Part shown: positions 41,892 to 51,449 of the stretch, piece after piece | Layout of the letters: every line of letters begins with the position of its first letter | Position numbering within the stretch: the first letter of the stretch is position 1 | Assembly (NCBI GenBank): GCA_019423025.1 | Contig: JAHZCD010000004.1 | Location: 99,686 to 163,685 of the forward strand | Reading direction: 5' to 3' | Origin: Haemophilus sp. | GTDB lineage: Bacteria; Pseudomonadota; Gammaproteobacteria; Enterobacterales; Pasteurellaceae | Length of the DNA: 64,000 nt | Program-made: the position numbers and the translations under genes | The notes under the pieces: generated by a model | Database searches by the model: none | The model's input: only the letters and a program-made list of their open reading frames with translations | What the model was told of the DNA's origin: nothing

Positions 41892-42439
41892 ATGTACAAC
41901 AAATTGCCGCCCGTTTAATGCAAGATGAAGTGGTTGCCTATCCTACTGAGGCGGTATTCGGTTTAGGCTGTAATCCGCTGAGTGAAAGTGCGGTCAGAAA
42001 ATTGCTCGATTTAAAACAACGTCCAATTGAAAAAGGTCTTATTTTAGTCGCGCCTAGCTTACATTTTTTACAGTCATTTATCGATTTTTTCCGTTTGTCT
42101 GACGAACAGCTTGCACGCTTACAGGCACAATACGATCATCCAATCACCTGGGTGGTGCCGGCTAAGGCAGAGGTTCCACATTTCCTGACGGGGCAATTTA
42201 ATAGCATTGCGGTGCGTTTATGTACTCATCCTGCCGTCAAAACCTTGTGCGAAAAAACAGGCTTTGCCCTCACCTCGACCAGCGCGAACTTAACCGGTCA
42301 ATCGCCTTGCCGCAGCGCAGATGCCGTGCGTTCCCAATTTGGGGCAGATTTCCCCGTGCTTGATGAAATTGTTGGTCAAGCACAAAATCCATCGGAAATT
42401 CGTGATTTGCTCACAAACCAACTTTTCAGACAAGGATAA
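41888..42439 (+). CDS. tsaC: Threonylcarbamoyl-AMP synthase TsaC
   Basis: A 183-aa YrdC-type enzyme that makes threonylcarbamoyl-AMP from threonine, bicarbonate and ATP for t6A37 in ANN-decoding tRNAs. Seen: VVAYPTEAVFGLGCNP at the N-terminus, KQRPIEKGLILV and SANLTGQSPC, typical of the family. It overlaps yrdD (ATGA) and is followed closely by aroE. Confidence 0.93.
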   Translation: MNVQQIAARLMQDEVVAYPTEAVFGLGCNPLSESAVRKLLDLKQRPIEKGLILVAPSLHFLQSFIDFFRLSDEQLARLQAQYDHPITWVVPAKAEVPHFLTGQFNSIAVRLCTHPAVKTLCEKTGFALTSTSANLTGQSPCRSADAVRSQFGADFPVLDEIVGQAQNPSEIRDLLTNQLFRQG

Positions 42440-42442
42440 GAT

Positions 42443-43261
42443 ATGCAGCACTATGCCGTTTGGGGCAATCCGATTGCTCAAAGTAAATCGCCGTTGATTC
42501 ATCGCTTATTTGCTACACAAACCCAGCAAACGATGGAATATGTTACCAAATTGGGTGACCTTGAGGATTTTGAGCAGCAATTACAGACTTTTTTTGCTGA
42601 AGGAGCGCAAGGTTGCAATATCACCGCACCATTTAAAGAACGCGCCTATGCACTCGCTGAGGAACATAGCGAACGGGCGAAAATGGCAGAAGCCTGTAAT
42701 ACATTAAAAAAATTGGCTAACGGCAAACTCTATGCGGACAATACCGATGGTATTGGTTTAGTAACGGATTTACAACGCTTAGGTTGGATTCTGCCACAAC
42801 AACGCATTTTAATTTTAGGTGCCGGTGGAGCGACCAAAGGGGTATTACTGCCTTTATTGGAAGCACAGCAGCAGATAGCCTTGGCTAACCGCACGTTAGA
42901 AAAAGCGCAACAACTGGCAGATAAGTTCAAGCCTTATGGCACAATTGAAGCTGTCGCGATGGATGCAATTCCCGCGCAAACCTATGATTTAGTGATCAAT
43001 GCAACTTCGGCCGGATTAAGCGGGCATACCGCTGCCGTTGATGGCTCTATCTTATCATTGGCCCGCGCTTGTTATGACATGCAATATGCCAAAGGCAGCG
43101 ACACGCCTTTTATTGCCTACTGTAAATCCTTAGGTCTGAATAATGTCAGCGATGGCTTTGGTATGTTGGTGGCGCAAGCTGCCCATTCATTCCATTTGTG
43201 GCGCGGGGTAATGCCTGATTTTGTTGCTATCTATGAACACCTTAAAAAGGATATGATATGA
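42443..43261 (+). CDS. aroE: Shikimate dehydrogenase
   Basis: A 272-aa NADPH-dependent enzyme of aromatic amino acid synthesis, reducing 3-dehydroshikimate. Seen: VWGNPIAQSKSPLIH (substrate binding), GCNITAPFKERAY with the catalytic lysine, ADNTDGIG, and the NADPH motif LGAGGATKGVL. It overlaps tag by four bases. Confidence 0.95.
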   Translation: MQHYAVWGNPIAQSKSPLIHRLFATQTQQTMEYVTKLGDLEDFEQQLQTFFAEGAQGCNITAPFKERAYALAEEHSERAKMAEACNTLKKLANGKLYADNTDGIGLVTDLQRLGWILPQQRILILGAGGATKGVLLPLLEAQQQIALANRTLEKAQQLADKFKPYGTIEAVAMDAIPAQTYDLVINATSAGLSGHTAAVDGSILSLARACYDMQYAKGSDTPFIAYCKSLGLNNVSDGFGMLVAQAAHSFHLWRGVMPDFVAIYEHLKKDMI

Positions 43262-43815
43262 GTACAAGTACGAGATGCCCTTGGGTGGGAAAACTTCCGA
43301 TTTACATAGACTATCACGATAAGGAATGGGGTAAGCCACAATTTGACAGCCAAAAACTGTTTGAGAAAATCTGTTTAGAAGGACAACAAGCAGGGCTTTC
43401 CTGGATTACTGTATTGAAAAAACGTGAAGCCTATCGGACTGCATTCCATCAATTTGATCCTATTAAAGTTGCGCAAATGACCGAACAAGATATTGATCGT
43501 TGTATGGAAAATACCGGACTTATCCGTCATCGAGCAAAACTGGAAGCCATTGTGAAAAATGCTAAAGCCTATTTAGCCATGGAAAAGTGCGGTGAAAATT
43601 TCAGTAATTTTGTGTGGTCGTTCGTGAATCATCAACCAATTATCAATGATGTACCGGATATTTCTGTGGTACCTGCCAGAACTGAAACCTCAAAAGCAAT
43701 GTCAAAAGCGTTGAAAAAGCGTGGTTTTGTCTTTGTTGGGGAAACGACATGCTATGCCTTTATGCAATCGGTGGGATTAGTCAACGACCATACAAATAAC
43801 TGTTGTTGTAAATGA
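43258..43815 (+). CDS. tag: DNA-3-methyladenine glycosylase I
   Basis: A 185-aa base-excision repair enzyme removing 3-methyladenine. Seen: RCPWVGKLPIYIDYHDKEWG and QAGLSWITVLKKREAYR near the start, and the C-terminal HTNNCCCK. The N-terminal Cys and His together with the C-terminal His and Cys make the Tag zinc site. It ends the yrdD-tsaC-aroE-tag operon. An uptake signal lies within it near 43587. Confidence 0.93.
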   Translation: MSTSTRCPWVGKLPIYIDYHDKEWGKPQFDSQKLFEKICLEGQQAGLSWITVLKKREAYRTAFHQFDPIKVAQMTEQDIDRCMENTGLIRHRAKLEAIVKNAKAYLAMEKCGENFSNFVWSFVNHQPIINDVPDISVVPARTETSKAMSKALKKRGFVFVGETTCYAFMQSVGLVNDHTNNCCCK

Positions 43816-43861
43816 TGTTCCAGTATAATCCCCCTAATTTCATCTGAATAAGAGCTGAATT

Positions 43862-46204
43862 ATGAATAAAAAATATACCTTAATTTCAATCTCAATTCTG
43901 ACCGCACTTTATAGTCAACAAAGTTTGGCAGATCTGCATGCTCAATGTTTACTTGGCGTTCCTCATTTTACTGGTGAGGTTGTGAAAGGTGATGTTAATA
44001 ATTTGCCGGTTTATATTGAGGCAGATAAAGCAGAGATTAATCAGCCAACTCAGGCGATTTATCAAGGCAATGTGGATTTGAAACAAGGAAACCGCCATTT
44101 AGTTGGTAATTCAGTTGAAGTTAAACAAACTGGTGAAGGTAAACAAGTTCAACGTTGGGCTTATTTACGTGGTGGATTTGATTATAAAGACAACCAAATC
44201 AATCTATTAGGTAATGATGCGAGTTTTAATTTAGATAGCAAAAACGGTAACGTAACCGATGCAGACTACCAACTTGTAGGACGTCAAGGTCGCGGTAAAG
44301 CGCAAGAAATTGAGTTAGGTGATGATTACCGCTTAATGAAAAACGCGACATTTACCTCTTGTTTACCCGATGATAATGCTTGGGCAGTAGATGCCTCTGA
44401 GATTCGTCAGCACATCAAAGAAGAATATGCCGAATTTTGGCATGCACGTTTTAAAGTATTAGGTGTGCCGGTATTCTATACTCCTTATCTACAATTACCG
44501 ATTGGTGATCGCCGCCGTTCAGGTTTATTGATGCCAACAGTCGGTCATTCTAGCCGTGATGGTTATTGGTATAAACAGCCAATTTATTGGAATATTGCAC
44601 CAAATTACGATGCCACATTTGCACCCAAATACATGTCTCGTCGTGGCTGGCAATTAAATGGTGAGTTCCGTTATTTAACCCCCGTTGGTGAAGGTAGACT
44701 GGCAGGAGAATATTTAGGACGCGATCGTTATGATGAATATACTAGCGATAATCGTAAGCGTCATTTATTCTATTGGAACCATAACTCCTCTTTTCTTGAA
44801 AACTGGCGTTTAAATGTTGATTACACTAAGGTAAGCGATAAACGTTATTTCACTGATTTTGATTCAGATTATGGTGACAGTACTGATGGTTATGCAAATC
44901 AATATGCACGTATTGCGTACTATAAACCAAATTACAACTTCGCAATTTCAGCACGTCAGTTCCAGATTTTTGATGAGGTCGATATCGGGCCTTATCGTGC
45001 GCTGCCACAAATTGACTTCAATTATTACAAAAATGATTTGGCAAACGGCTGGGTTGATTTCAAATTATTCTCACAAGCGGTACGTTTTGATAATGACAGT
45101 ACTTTGATGCCAAAAGCATGGCGTTTTCATGTTGAACCAAGTTTGGCAACCGCGATGTCAAATAAATATGGTAGCTTGAATATTGAGACTAAACTTTACG
45201 CGACCCATTATAACCAGAAAAAAGGTTCATCTTCTGCTGCAGAAGAGGTACAAAAATCAGTAAATCGTGTATTGCCACAATTAAAAGTAGATTTACAAAC
45301 GGTTTTAGCAAGCAATAAAACCTTATTTGATGGTTATACACAAACGCTTGAACCTCATATTCAATACTTGTATCGACCATATAAAGATCAAAGTAATATT
45401 GGTTCAAAACGAGTGAATGATTATCTTGGCTTTGGTTATGATTCAGCGTTAGTCCAACAAGATTATTATTCATTATTCCGTGATCGTCGTTATAGTGGTT
45501 TAGATCGTATTTCATCCGCCAATCAAATAACGCTTGGTGGTACAACGCGTTTTTATGATAAAAATGCCGATGAACGTTTTAATTTCTCAGCAGGACAAAT
45601 TTATTATTTAACGGCATCAAAAATTGATGACAATCCAAATAATCGTACGCCAAAATCCTCTTCTTCTTGGGCATTAGAATCCAACTGGAAAATTAGTGAC
45701 AAATGGAATTGGCGTGGTAGCTATCAATACGATACGTTGCTAGATAAAGCATCATTGGCAAATAGCAGTTTGGAATTTAACCCGATGAAGAACAATCTGA
45801 TTCAGTTAAATTATCGTTACGCAAGTAAAGAGTATATCAACCAAAACTTAGGTGCATCTGCTAACCGTTATCAACAGGATATTAAACAGGTTGGTGTCGT
45901 AGCTGCATGGGAAGTCTCAGATAATTGGGCAGTTGTTGGAAAATACTATCAAGATATTGCATTGAAAAAACCGGTTGAGCAATATGTGGGTGTGCAATAT
46001 AACTCATGCTGTTGGTCTTTAGGTGTTGGTGCAAGACGTTATGTGACGAGTCGCCAAAATCAACGTAACGATCAGGTGGTTTATGACAACAGCATTGGCG
46101 TTACCTTTGAATTACGCGGTTTAGGTGAAAATGATCACCAAAGCGGTATCGAAGACATGCTGGAGAAAGGTAAACTGCCTTATATCCAAGCGTTTAGCTT
46201 ATAG
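43862..46204 (+). CDS. lptD: LPS-assembly outer-membrane protein LptD
   Basis: A 780-aa protein that, with LptE, inserts LPS into the outer leaflet. Seen: signal peptide (ISILTALYSQQSLA); an N-terminal beta-jellyroll (about 45-190; ADKAEINQPTQAIYQGNV); and a large C-terminal beta-barrel. Cysteines occur near the mature N-terminus (QCLLGVP), in FTSCLPDD and in a CC pair in NSCCWSLG, fitting the inter-domain disulfides needed for function. An uptake signal encodes TAL in the signal peptide (about 43901). Length matches E. coli (784 aa). Confidence 0.95.
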   Translation: MNKKYTLISISILTALYSQQSLADLHAQCLLGVPHFTGEVVKGDVNNLPVYIEADKAEINQPTQAIYQGNVDLKQGNRHLVGNSVEVKQTGEGKQVQRWAYLRGGFDYKDNQINLLGNDASFNLDSKNGNVTDADYQLVGRQGRGKAQEIELGDDYRLMKNATFTSCLPDDNAWAVDASEIRQHIKEEYAEFWHARFKVLGVPVFYTPYLQLPIGDRRRSGLLMPTVGHSSRDGYWYKQPIYWNIAPNYDATFAPKYMSRRGWQLNGEFRYLTPVGEGRLAGEYLGRDRYDEYTSDNRKRHLFYWNHNSSFLENWRLNVDYTKVSDKRYFTDFDSDYGDSTDGYANQYARIAYYKPNYNFAISARQFQIFDEVDIGPYRALPQIDFNYYKNDLANGWVDFKLFSQAVRFDNDSTLMPKAWRFHVEPSLATAMSNKYGSLNIETKLYATHYNQKKGSSSAAEEVQKSVNRVLPQLKVDLQTVLASNKTLFDGYTQTLEPHIQYLYRPYKDQSNIGSKRVNDYLGFGYDSALVQQDYYSLFRDRRYSGLDRISSANQITLGGTTRFYDKNADERFNFSAGQIYYLTASKIDDNPNNRTPKSSSSWALESNWKISDKWNWRGSYQYDTLLDKASLANSSLEFNPMKNNLIQLNYRYASKEYINQNLGASANRYQQDIKQVGVVAAWEVSDNWAVVGKYYQDIALKKPVEQYVGVQYNSCCWSLGVGARRYVTSRQNQRNDQVVYDNSIGVTFELRGLGENDHQSGIEDMLEKGKLPYIQAFSL

Positions 46205-46214
46205 TACAATAGAT

Positions 46215-46240
46215 AAAGGCTACCGAAAGGTAGCCTTTTT
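46215..46240 (+). terminator. Terminator of lptD
   Basis: AAAGGCTACC-GAAA-GGTAGCCTTT with a following T-run. The GAAA loop is a stable tetraloop. Confidence 0.85.
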
Positions 46241-46246
46241 GTTTAG

Positions 46247-46285
46247 AAGTGCGGTTAAAAAAGACGATGATTTTTGACCGCACTT
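46247..46285 (-). terminator. Uptake-sequence pair, terminator of xerC
   Basis: AAGTGCGGT and ACCGCACTT separated by 21 bases just past the xerC stop, on the far side of the lptD terminator. It is a looser stem than the other pairs. Confidence 0.55.
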
Positions 46286-46287
46286 GT

Positions 46288-47175
46288 TTATTTTTTTCGT
46301 TTTGCTCGAGGATGAGCTTGATCATACACTTCTGCAAGATGTTGGAAATTCAAATGCGTATAAATTTGCGTGGTGGACAAATTGCTGTGCCCCAAAAGCT
46401 CTTGAACAGCCCGCAAATCCGAACTTGCTTCCAGCATGTGAGTGGCAAAAGAGTGGCGTAGTTTATGTGGGTTGAGATGACTATTTAATCCTTGACGAAT
46501 GCCCCAGGTTTCCATTCGTTTTTGAATAGAGCGATGCGTGAGGCGATTTCCTTGTTGGCTCACAAAAAGGGCTTCATCTTTAGGATTAAATAAAGGTCGT
46601 ACTTTCAACCATTGCTGAATTGCATGAGAAGCATAACGTCCAAAAGGCACAATACGTTCTTTGTTTCCTTTACCAATCACTCTGACTTCACGTACACGAG
46701 TGTTAATACTATTAAGGTTTAAGCCTTGTAATTCAGATAAGCGAAGCCCTGAGCTATACATCAATTCCATCATCGCACGATCACGCAAATCAATAGGATC
46801 TTTGCTGTCATTTGAAAGCAATTTTTGGACTTGTTCAGCATCAATATTTTTTGGTAAATGTTTGCCTTGTTTCGGCGCTGAAATACCCGTTGCCGGATTC
46901 ACTTTCATTTGACCTTGTTGCACAAGGTAGCTGAAGAACTGACGAAGAGCAGACAAACGTAATGCTAAGCTCTTTTCTTTTAAACCTTGCTTACGGCTTT
47001 CCGCCAAAATAAGACGAACTACACTAGGATTCACTTGCTGCCAGTGCTGAATACCTTTTTCAGCCAAAATCGCTAAAATCGCATTCAGTTGATGTTGATA
47101 ATTAGTGAGCGTATGTGGGCTTACTTGGCGTTCAATTCGCAAATAATCCCAATATTGATTGAGGAGTATATGCAT
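46288..47175 (-). CDS. xerC: Tyrosine recombinase XerC
   Basis: A 295-aa site-specific recombinase that, with XerD, resolves chromosome dimers at dif. Seen: N-terminal SAM-like domain (YWDYLRIERQVSPHTLTNY), catalytic SSGLRLSEL (Arg I), the HKLRHSFATHML box (His-Arg), LLGHSNLSTTQIYTH with the second His and the nucleophilic tyrosine. It is the housekeeping XerC, not a mobile-element integrase. It overlaps the GNAT gene by one base (TAATG). Confidence 0.93.
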   Translation of the reverse strand: MHILLNQYWDYLRIERQVSPHTLTNYQHQLNAILAILAEKGIQHWQQVNPSVVRLILAESRKQGLKEKSLALRLSALRQFFSYLVQQGQMKVNPATGISAPKQGKHLPKNIDAEQVQKLLSNDSKDPIDLRDRAMMELMYSSGLRLSELQGLNLNSINTRVREVRVIGKGNKERIVPFGRYASHAIQQWLKVRPLFNPKDEALFVSQQGNRLTHRSIQKRMETWGIRQGLNSHLNPHKLRHSFATHMLEASSDLRAVQELLGHSNLSTTQIYTHLNFQHLAEVYDQAHPRAKRKK

Positions 47176-47609
47176 TAGAGAGTTAATTCAAACAAACTTT
47201 TTTTCGTGTTTAGCTTAAATCCTTCGCGTTCTAAAATATTCTGTTGAGCTTGACTCAATTCCGCCACTAAACGATTAGATTGTGTATAACGGACAAACTC
47301 TTTCGCTTTAGAAATAAGGGCAGTATAAATCTCGGCTTGATGTTTATCTTCTTCCACAAAAATATCGGTTAATTGCCAGTAGCGTTGTAGTTGTAAAGAG
47401 GATAAACGAGGATAAAGTTGAACAAAACCAATCGCTTGTGCATTTTCGTTTACAGCAATAAAAAACATGCTTTCATTAAAGCGCATACGATTCGTTAAAA
47501 AGGTTAAAGTGCGGTCAGGATTTTCACTCATTCCGTTGGCAAGTCGATAGGCTTCAAAGAGTGGAGCAAGCACTTCTATATTCCATTGTTCGGCTTTGAA
47601 AATTTTCAT
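47175..47609 (-). CDS. GNAT-family acetyltransferase
   Basis: A 144-aa acetyltransferase-like protein. Seen: LAPLFEAYRLANGM at the start, AIGFVQLYPRLSS (strand beta-4) and LTDIFVEEDKHQ, then a helix in place of the usual Q/RxxGxG/A loop, which is poorly conserved here. Substrate unknown. It is translationally coupled to xerC. An uptake signal lies near 47509. Confidence 0.75.
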   Translation of the reverse strand: MKIFKAEQWNIEVLAPLFEAYRLANGMSENPDRTLTFLTNRMRFNESMFFIAVNENAQAIGFVQLYPRLSSLQLQRYWQLTDIFVEEDKHQAEIYTALISKAKEFVRYTQSNRLVAELSQAQQNILEREGFKLNTKKSLFELTL

Positions 47610-47808
47610 TGTTACCAGACCTATTTTCCGTTTATTTATAAAATTGGTTATTTTTTATCGGTTCCGTACAGTAGATTGTAGCTTTTTAGCACAAAATAAT
47701 CATCATTTCCCCAAAAAAATTTTCAAAATGTGATTTTGCACAAAGAAATCTGCCCAAAGTTTGGTATAGTAAACACACTTTTTATTTATTCAATATGGAG
47801 AAACAAAA

Positions 47809-48576
47809 ATGGCACGTCGTCCTTTAGTGATGGGTAACTGGAAATTAAACGGTTCCAAAGCCTTTACCAAAGAATTAATCGAAGGATTAAAAGCTGAATT
47901 ACAAGGCGTAACAGGTTGTGATGTGGCAATTGCCCCACCTGTTATGTACTTAGGTACAGCGGAAGCAGCACTTGCTGGCAGCCAAATTGCTTTAGGTGCA
48001 CAAAACGTTGATGTGAATGTTAAAGGTGCTTTCACAGGTGATATTTCAACTGAAATGTTAAAAGATTTTGGTGCAAAATACATCATTATCGGTCATTCTG
48101 AGCGTCGTACTTACCACAAAGAAAGCGATGAATTTGTGGCGAAAAAATTTGGTGCATTAAAAGAAGCCGGTTTAGTGCCAGTATTATGTATTGGTGAAAC
48201 TGAAGCTGAAAACGAAGCAGGTAAAACTGAAGAAGTATGTGCACGTCAAATTGATGCAGTCATCAATGCATTAGGTGTGGAAGCATTTAATGGTGTAGTG
48301 ATTGCTTACGAACCAATTTGGGCAATCGGCACTGGCAAATCAGCGACTCCAGCACAAGCACAAGCTGTTCATGCATTTATCCGTGGCCACATCGCAGCAA
48401 AATCACAAGCTGTAGCAGATCAAGTGATCATTCAATACGGTGGTTCAGTAAATGACGCTAATGCAGCAGAATTATTCACTCAACCGGATATCGATGGTGC
48501 ATTAGTGGGCGGTGCATCACTTAAAGCGCCAGCGTTTGCAGTAATCGTGAAAGCAGCGGCAGCAGCGAAAAACTAA
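47809..48576 (+). CDS. tpiA: Triosephosphate isomerase
   Basis: A 255-aa glycolytic enzyme interconverting dihydroxyacetone phosphate and glyceraldehyde 3-phosphate. Seen: MGNWKLNGS with the catalytic lysine, IIGHSERR with His, and AYEPIWAIGTGKSATP with the catalytic Glu and loop 6. A TATAGT -10 element lies at 47765-47770 in the 199-bp upstream gap. Confidence 0.96.
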   Translation: MARRPLVMGNWKLNGSKAFTKELIEGLKAELQGVTGCDVAIAPPVMYLGTAEAALAGSQIALGAQNVDVNVKGAFTGDISTEMLKDFGAKYIIIGHSERRTYHKESDEFVAKKFGALKEAGLVPVLCIGETEAENEAGKTEEVCARQIDAVINALGVEAFNGVVIAYEPIWAIGTGKSATPAQAQAVHAFIRGHIAAKSQAVADQVIIQYGGSVNDANAAELFTQPDIDGALVGGASLKAPAFAVIVKAAAAAKN

Positions 48577-48598
48577 TTTTCGTATTCTAAAAGAAATA

Positions 48599-48630
48599 AA
48601 AAAGTGCGGTTAATTTTGACCGCACTTTTT
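48599..48630. terminator. Uptake-sequence pair terminator after tpiA
   Basis: AAAAAGTGCGGT-TAATTTTG-ACCGCACTTTTT: a 12-bp stem between converging tpiA and the glycosyltransferase gene. Confidence 0.8.
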
Positions 48631-48638
48631 GTTTTTGA

Positions 48639-49397
48639 TTAATGCTGATTACGCTCCCATAAATCAGCATACTTCACAAAGGTGGAGTGGGCCGAAAGTA
48701 CCGCCAGCAGGAAACCTTGTTTTCCATCTAAGAAACCGACTTTTAAAATGTACATTTTGACAAAGCACCCGATGGCATGACTGACACCTTGCCACAATGT
48801 TGCTTTTTTACCTTTAGCTTGGCGTTGATCTGCCCAAGCTTTGGCGTAGCCCGCAGATTTCACCAAATAGTGATGAATGCTTTTATAAGTGAAATGCTCC
48901 AAATCCCCAGTTAATTTCTGTACTTTCGTGTTTTCAGGATAAACCACTTTTTCATGGACCAGAGAATCATTATATCCTGCATAATTTGTACGATATAAAC
49001 GCACTACATAATCGGGGTACCAACCTGAATGACGAATTTCACGCCCAAATACTTCACTCACCCGAGGAATATCATAAACCGTATTTGGTGCATCTTGTTG
49101 AACCGCTTGTTGAATGGATTCACGAAGTTTCGGTGTGACGCGTTCATCGGCATCTAGCCACAAAACATAATCACTGGTGACATATTGTTGTGCACATTGG
49201 CGTTGTTTGCCAAAACCAGGCCAATCAGGATGCGAATAAAATTTTGCACCATATTGTTTCGCGATTTCTTGGGTGTTATCAGTACTGCCTGAATCGACAA
49301 TAATGATTTCATCTACCCAACCTTTTACAGTATCAAGACATTGAGCAAGATCTGCCGCTTCATTTTTGACAATCATGGCAACGCTAATTGTTGGCAT
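48639..49397 (-). CDS. lgtF: LPS core glucosyltransferase (LgtF/WaaE-like)
   Basis: A 252-aa family-2 glycosyltransferase. Seen: ISVAMIVKNEAADLAQCL, IIIVDSGSTDNTQEIA, and VLWLDADERVTP with the DAD metal site. It matches the KdtX/WaaE group, which adds glucose to heptose I of the inner core; H. influenzae LgtF does this. It sits beside waaA, the Kdo transferase, in the opposite direction, as in H. influenzae. Specificity inferred. Confidence 0.8.
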   Translation of the reverse strand: MPTISVAMIVKNEAADLAQCLDTVKGWVDEIIIVDSGSTDNTQEIAKQYGAKFYSHPDWPGFGKQRQCAQQYVTSDYVLWLDADERVTPKLRESIQQAVQQDAPNTVYDIPRVSEVFGREIRHSGWYPDYVVRLYRTNYAGYNDSLVHEKVVYPENTKVQKLTGDLEHFTYKSIHHYLVKSAGYAKAWADQRQAKGKKATLWQGVSHAIGCFVKMYILKVGFLDGKQGFLLAVLSAHSTFVKYADLWERNQH

Positions 49398-49458
49398 ATT
49401 TTGATCCTTTTTTTGCTATACTAGCTGAAGTTTTTCTAAGTATAACCGAATTTATTTT

Positions 49459-50754
49459 ATGTGGCGTTTTTTTTATACTAGCCTGATGTATCTAATTCAG
49501 CCTTTTGTGCTGCTATTCATGTTACTACGAAGTCTCAAGGCCCCTAATTATCGCAAGCGTTTAGGCGAGCGATATGGCATTTATGCGAATCTTGTTAAGC
49601 CTACAAAAGATGGGATCGTTATTCATGCTGCATCGGTAGGGGAAGTGATTGCCGCTACGCCGCTAGTAAAACGTATTCAGAAAGACTATCCACATTTACC
49701 AATCACATTTACAACGGTTACGCCAACAGGCTCTGAACGCGTAAAAGCGGCGTTCGGGGAAAGTGTGACGCATTGTTATTTGCCTTACGATTTGCCTTGT
49801 GTCATCAATCGTTTTATTGATTTTATTCAACCTAAAGTATTCATTGTCATAGAAACGGAACTTTGGCCAAATTTGATTGATTGTTTGGCTCATCGAAATA
49901 TTCCTTTTATTGTGGCGAATGCACGCCTTTCTGCACGTTCAGCCAGACGTTATGGCAAAGTCAAACAACATCTACAAAGAATGTTCTCTCAAATCAGCTT
50001 GATTGCGCCACAAGATAGTATCAGTGGAAAACGTTATTTAGAGTTAGGTTATGAGAAAGATCATCTGCAATTAACCGGCAATATTAAATATGATCTTGTG
50101 GTCAGTGACGAATTACTCAAAGATATAGCAACACTTCATGAGAGCTGGGCGAAAGACCGTCAGATTTGGATTGCCGCGAGTACGCACGAAGGGGAAGAAG
50201 AACTCATTTTACAAGCGCATCATTTGTTACTGAAAAAACATCCAAACTTGCTGTTATTGTTAGTGCCTCGTCATCCTGAGCGTTTTAATCCAGTGGCAGA
50301 TTTAATTGAAAAAGCTAACTTTCACTTTATTCGTCGTTCAACGGGGGAGATTCCTTCAGAAAATACCCAAGTGATTTTGGGTGATACTATGGGCGAATTG
50401 ATGCTGATGTATGGTATTTCAGATATTGCGTTTGTCGGCGGAAGTTTGGTCAAACATGGGGGACATAATCCTCTAGAGCCTTTGGCGTTTAAATTACCCG
50501 TTGTGAGTGGAAAGCATACCTTTAATTTCCCTGAAGTTTTTACCTCGCTCTTAGAAGTACAAGGTGTGTTGCAAATCAACTCCACAGAGAAAGCGTTGGC
50601 AGAGATTATTGATAAGTTATTGAATTCAAAAGAAGCACGTCAGCGTTTAGGCAATGCAGGCTATGAAGTATTAATCGAAAATCGTGGCGCATTACAGCGT
50701 CTTTTAGATTTGCTTCATCCTTATTTAACCAATATTTCGGAGAACCATAAATGA
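49459..50754 (+). CDS. waaA: Kdo transferase WaaA (KdtA)
   Basis: A 431-aa inner-membrane glycosyltransferase that attaches Kdo to lipid A. Seen: N-terminal membrane helix (YLIQPFVLLFMLL), HAASVGEVIAATPLV, VIETELWPNL, a GNIKYD segment and GGHNPLEPLAF near the C-terminus. In H. influenzae this enzyme adds a single Kdo that is then phosphorylated. It overlaps coaD by four bases (ATGA). Confidence 0.94.
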   Translation: MWRFFYTSLMYLIQPFVLLFMLLRSLKAPNYRKRLGERYGIYANLVKPTKDGIVIHAASVGEVIAATPLVKRIQKDYPHLPITFTTVTPTGSERVKAAFGESVTHCYLPYDLPCVINRFIDFIQPKVFIVIETELWPNLIDCLAHRNIPFIVANARLSARSARRYGKVKQHLQRMFSQISLIAPQDSISGKRYLELGYEKDHLQLTGNIKYDLVVSDELLKDIATLHESWAKDRQIWIAASTHEGEEELILQAHHLLLKKHPNLLLLLVPRHPERFNPVADLIEKANFHFIRRSTGEIPSENTQVILGDTMGELMLMYGISDIAFVGGSLVKHGGHNPLEPLAFKLPVVSGKHTFNFPEVFTSLLEVQGVLQINSTEKALAEIIDKLLNSKEARQRLGNAGYEVLIENRGALQRLLDLLHPYLTNISENHK

Positions 50755-51227
50755 CAAGCGTAATTTACCCCGGCACGTTTGATCCGATTACTAACGGGCA
50801 TTTAGATATTATTGCGCGAAGTGCGGTCATTTTCCCGAAAGTTTTTGTCGCAGTTGCGAATAGTCCGAGTAAAAAGCCATTGTTCTCATTGGAAGAACGC
50901 GTTGAACTCGTGCGTCAATCGGTCGCGCATTTGCCCAATGTGGAAGTATTTGGATTCTCTGATTTACTCGCGAATGAAATCAAAGCGAAAAAGATTACCG
51001 CCATTATTCGTGGTGTGCGTACAACAACAGATTTCGAATACGAATTACAACTAGCGGCACTAAACCGTTTATTAACCGATGGTGTGGATAGTTTATTTTT
51101 CCCTCCAACAGAAAAATGGGCGTTTGTGTCTTCCACGATTGTACGAGAAATTTATTTGCACCATGGCGATGTGAAAGAACTGGTACCGGAAGCCGTCTAT
51201 TTAGCCTTAAAAGCACGTCGTGAATGA
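50751..51227 (+). CDS. coaD: Phosphopantetheine adenylyltransferase
   Basis: A 158-aa enzyme that makes dephospho-CoA from 4'-phosphopantetheine and ATP. Seen: YPGTFDPITNGHLDI with the nucleotidyltransferase T/HxGH-type motif, RGVRTTTDFEYELQ, and FVSSTIVREI (SSTIVR motif). Overlaps waaA and the following lipoprotein gene by four bases each. Confidence 0.95.
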   Translation: MTSVIYPGTFDPITNGHLDIIARSAVIFPKVFVAVANSPSKKPLFSLEERVELVRQSVAHLPNVEVFGFSDLLANEIKAKKITAIIRGVRTTTDFEYELQLAALNRLLTDGVDSLFFPPTEKWAFVSSTIVREIYLHHGDVKELVPEAVYLALKARRE

Positions 51228-51436
51228 AAAAAACACTTCTGATTCTAACCGCACTTTTAGCGTTAACTGGTTGTGGTACGGTGGTGAAATTAATCGATCC
51301 ATCGGAAAAATACACACCTTACGCGGGTGCGGCTTATGATTTAGAGATGGCCCCAAAATGGGGATTACCTATTTTAGATTTGCCGCTGTCATTTTTGTTA
51401 GATACCGCATTGTTGCCTTATGCGTGGTCAAATTAA
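51224..51436 (+). CDS. YceK/YidQ-type small lipoprotein
   Basis: A 70-aa lipoprotein of the YceK/YidQ (DUF1375) family. Seen: signal peptide with lipobox LTGC, then YAGAAYDLEMAP, a LPILDLPLSFLLDTALLPY segment diagnostic of the family. Function unknown. An uptake signal encodes TAL in the signal peptide (about 51249). It overlaps coaD (ATGA) and is followed by rep after 13 bases. Confidence 0.85.
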   Translation: MKKTLLILTALLALTGCGTVVKLIDPSEKYTPYAGAAYDLEMAPKWGLPILDLPLSFLLDTALLPYAWSN

Positions 51437-51449
51437 TTTGCATTAAGAT

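Noticed and set aside
46288..47175. Mobile-element integrase
   Set aside because: The tyrosine recombinase matches housekeeping XerC in length and motifs, with no att site, cargo or phage genes nearby.
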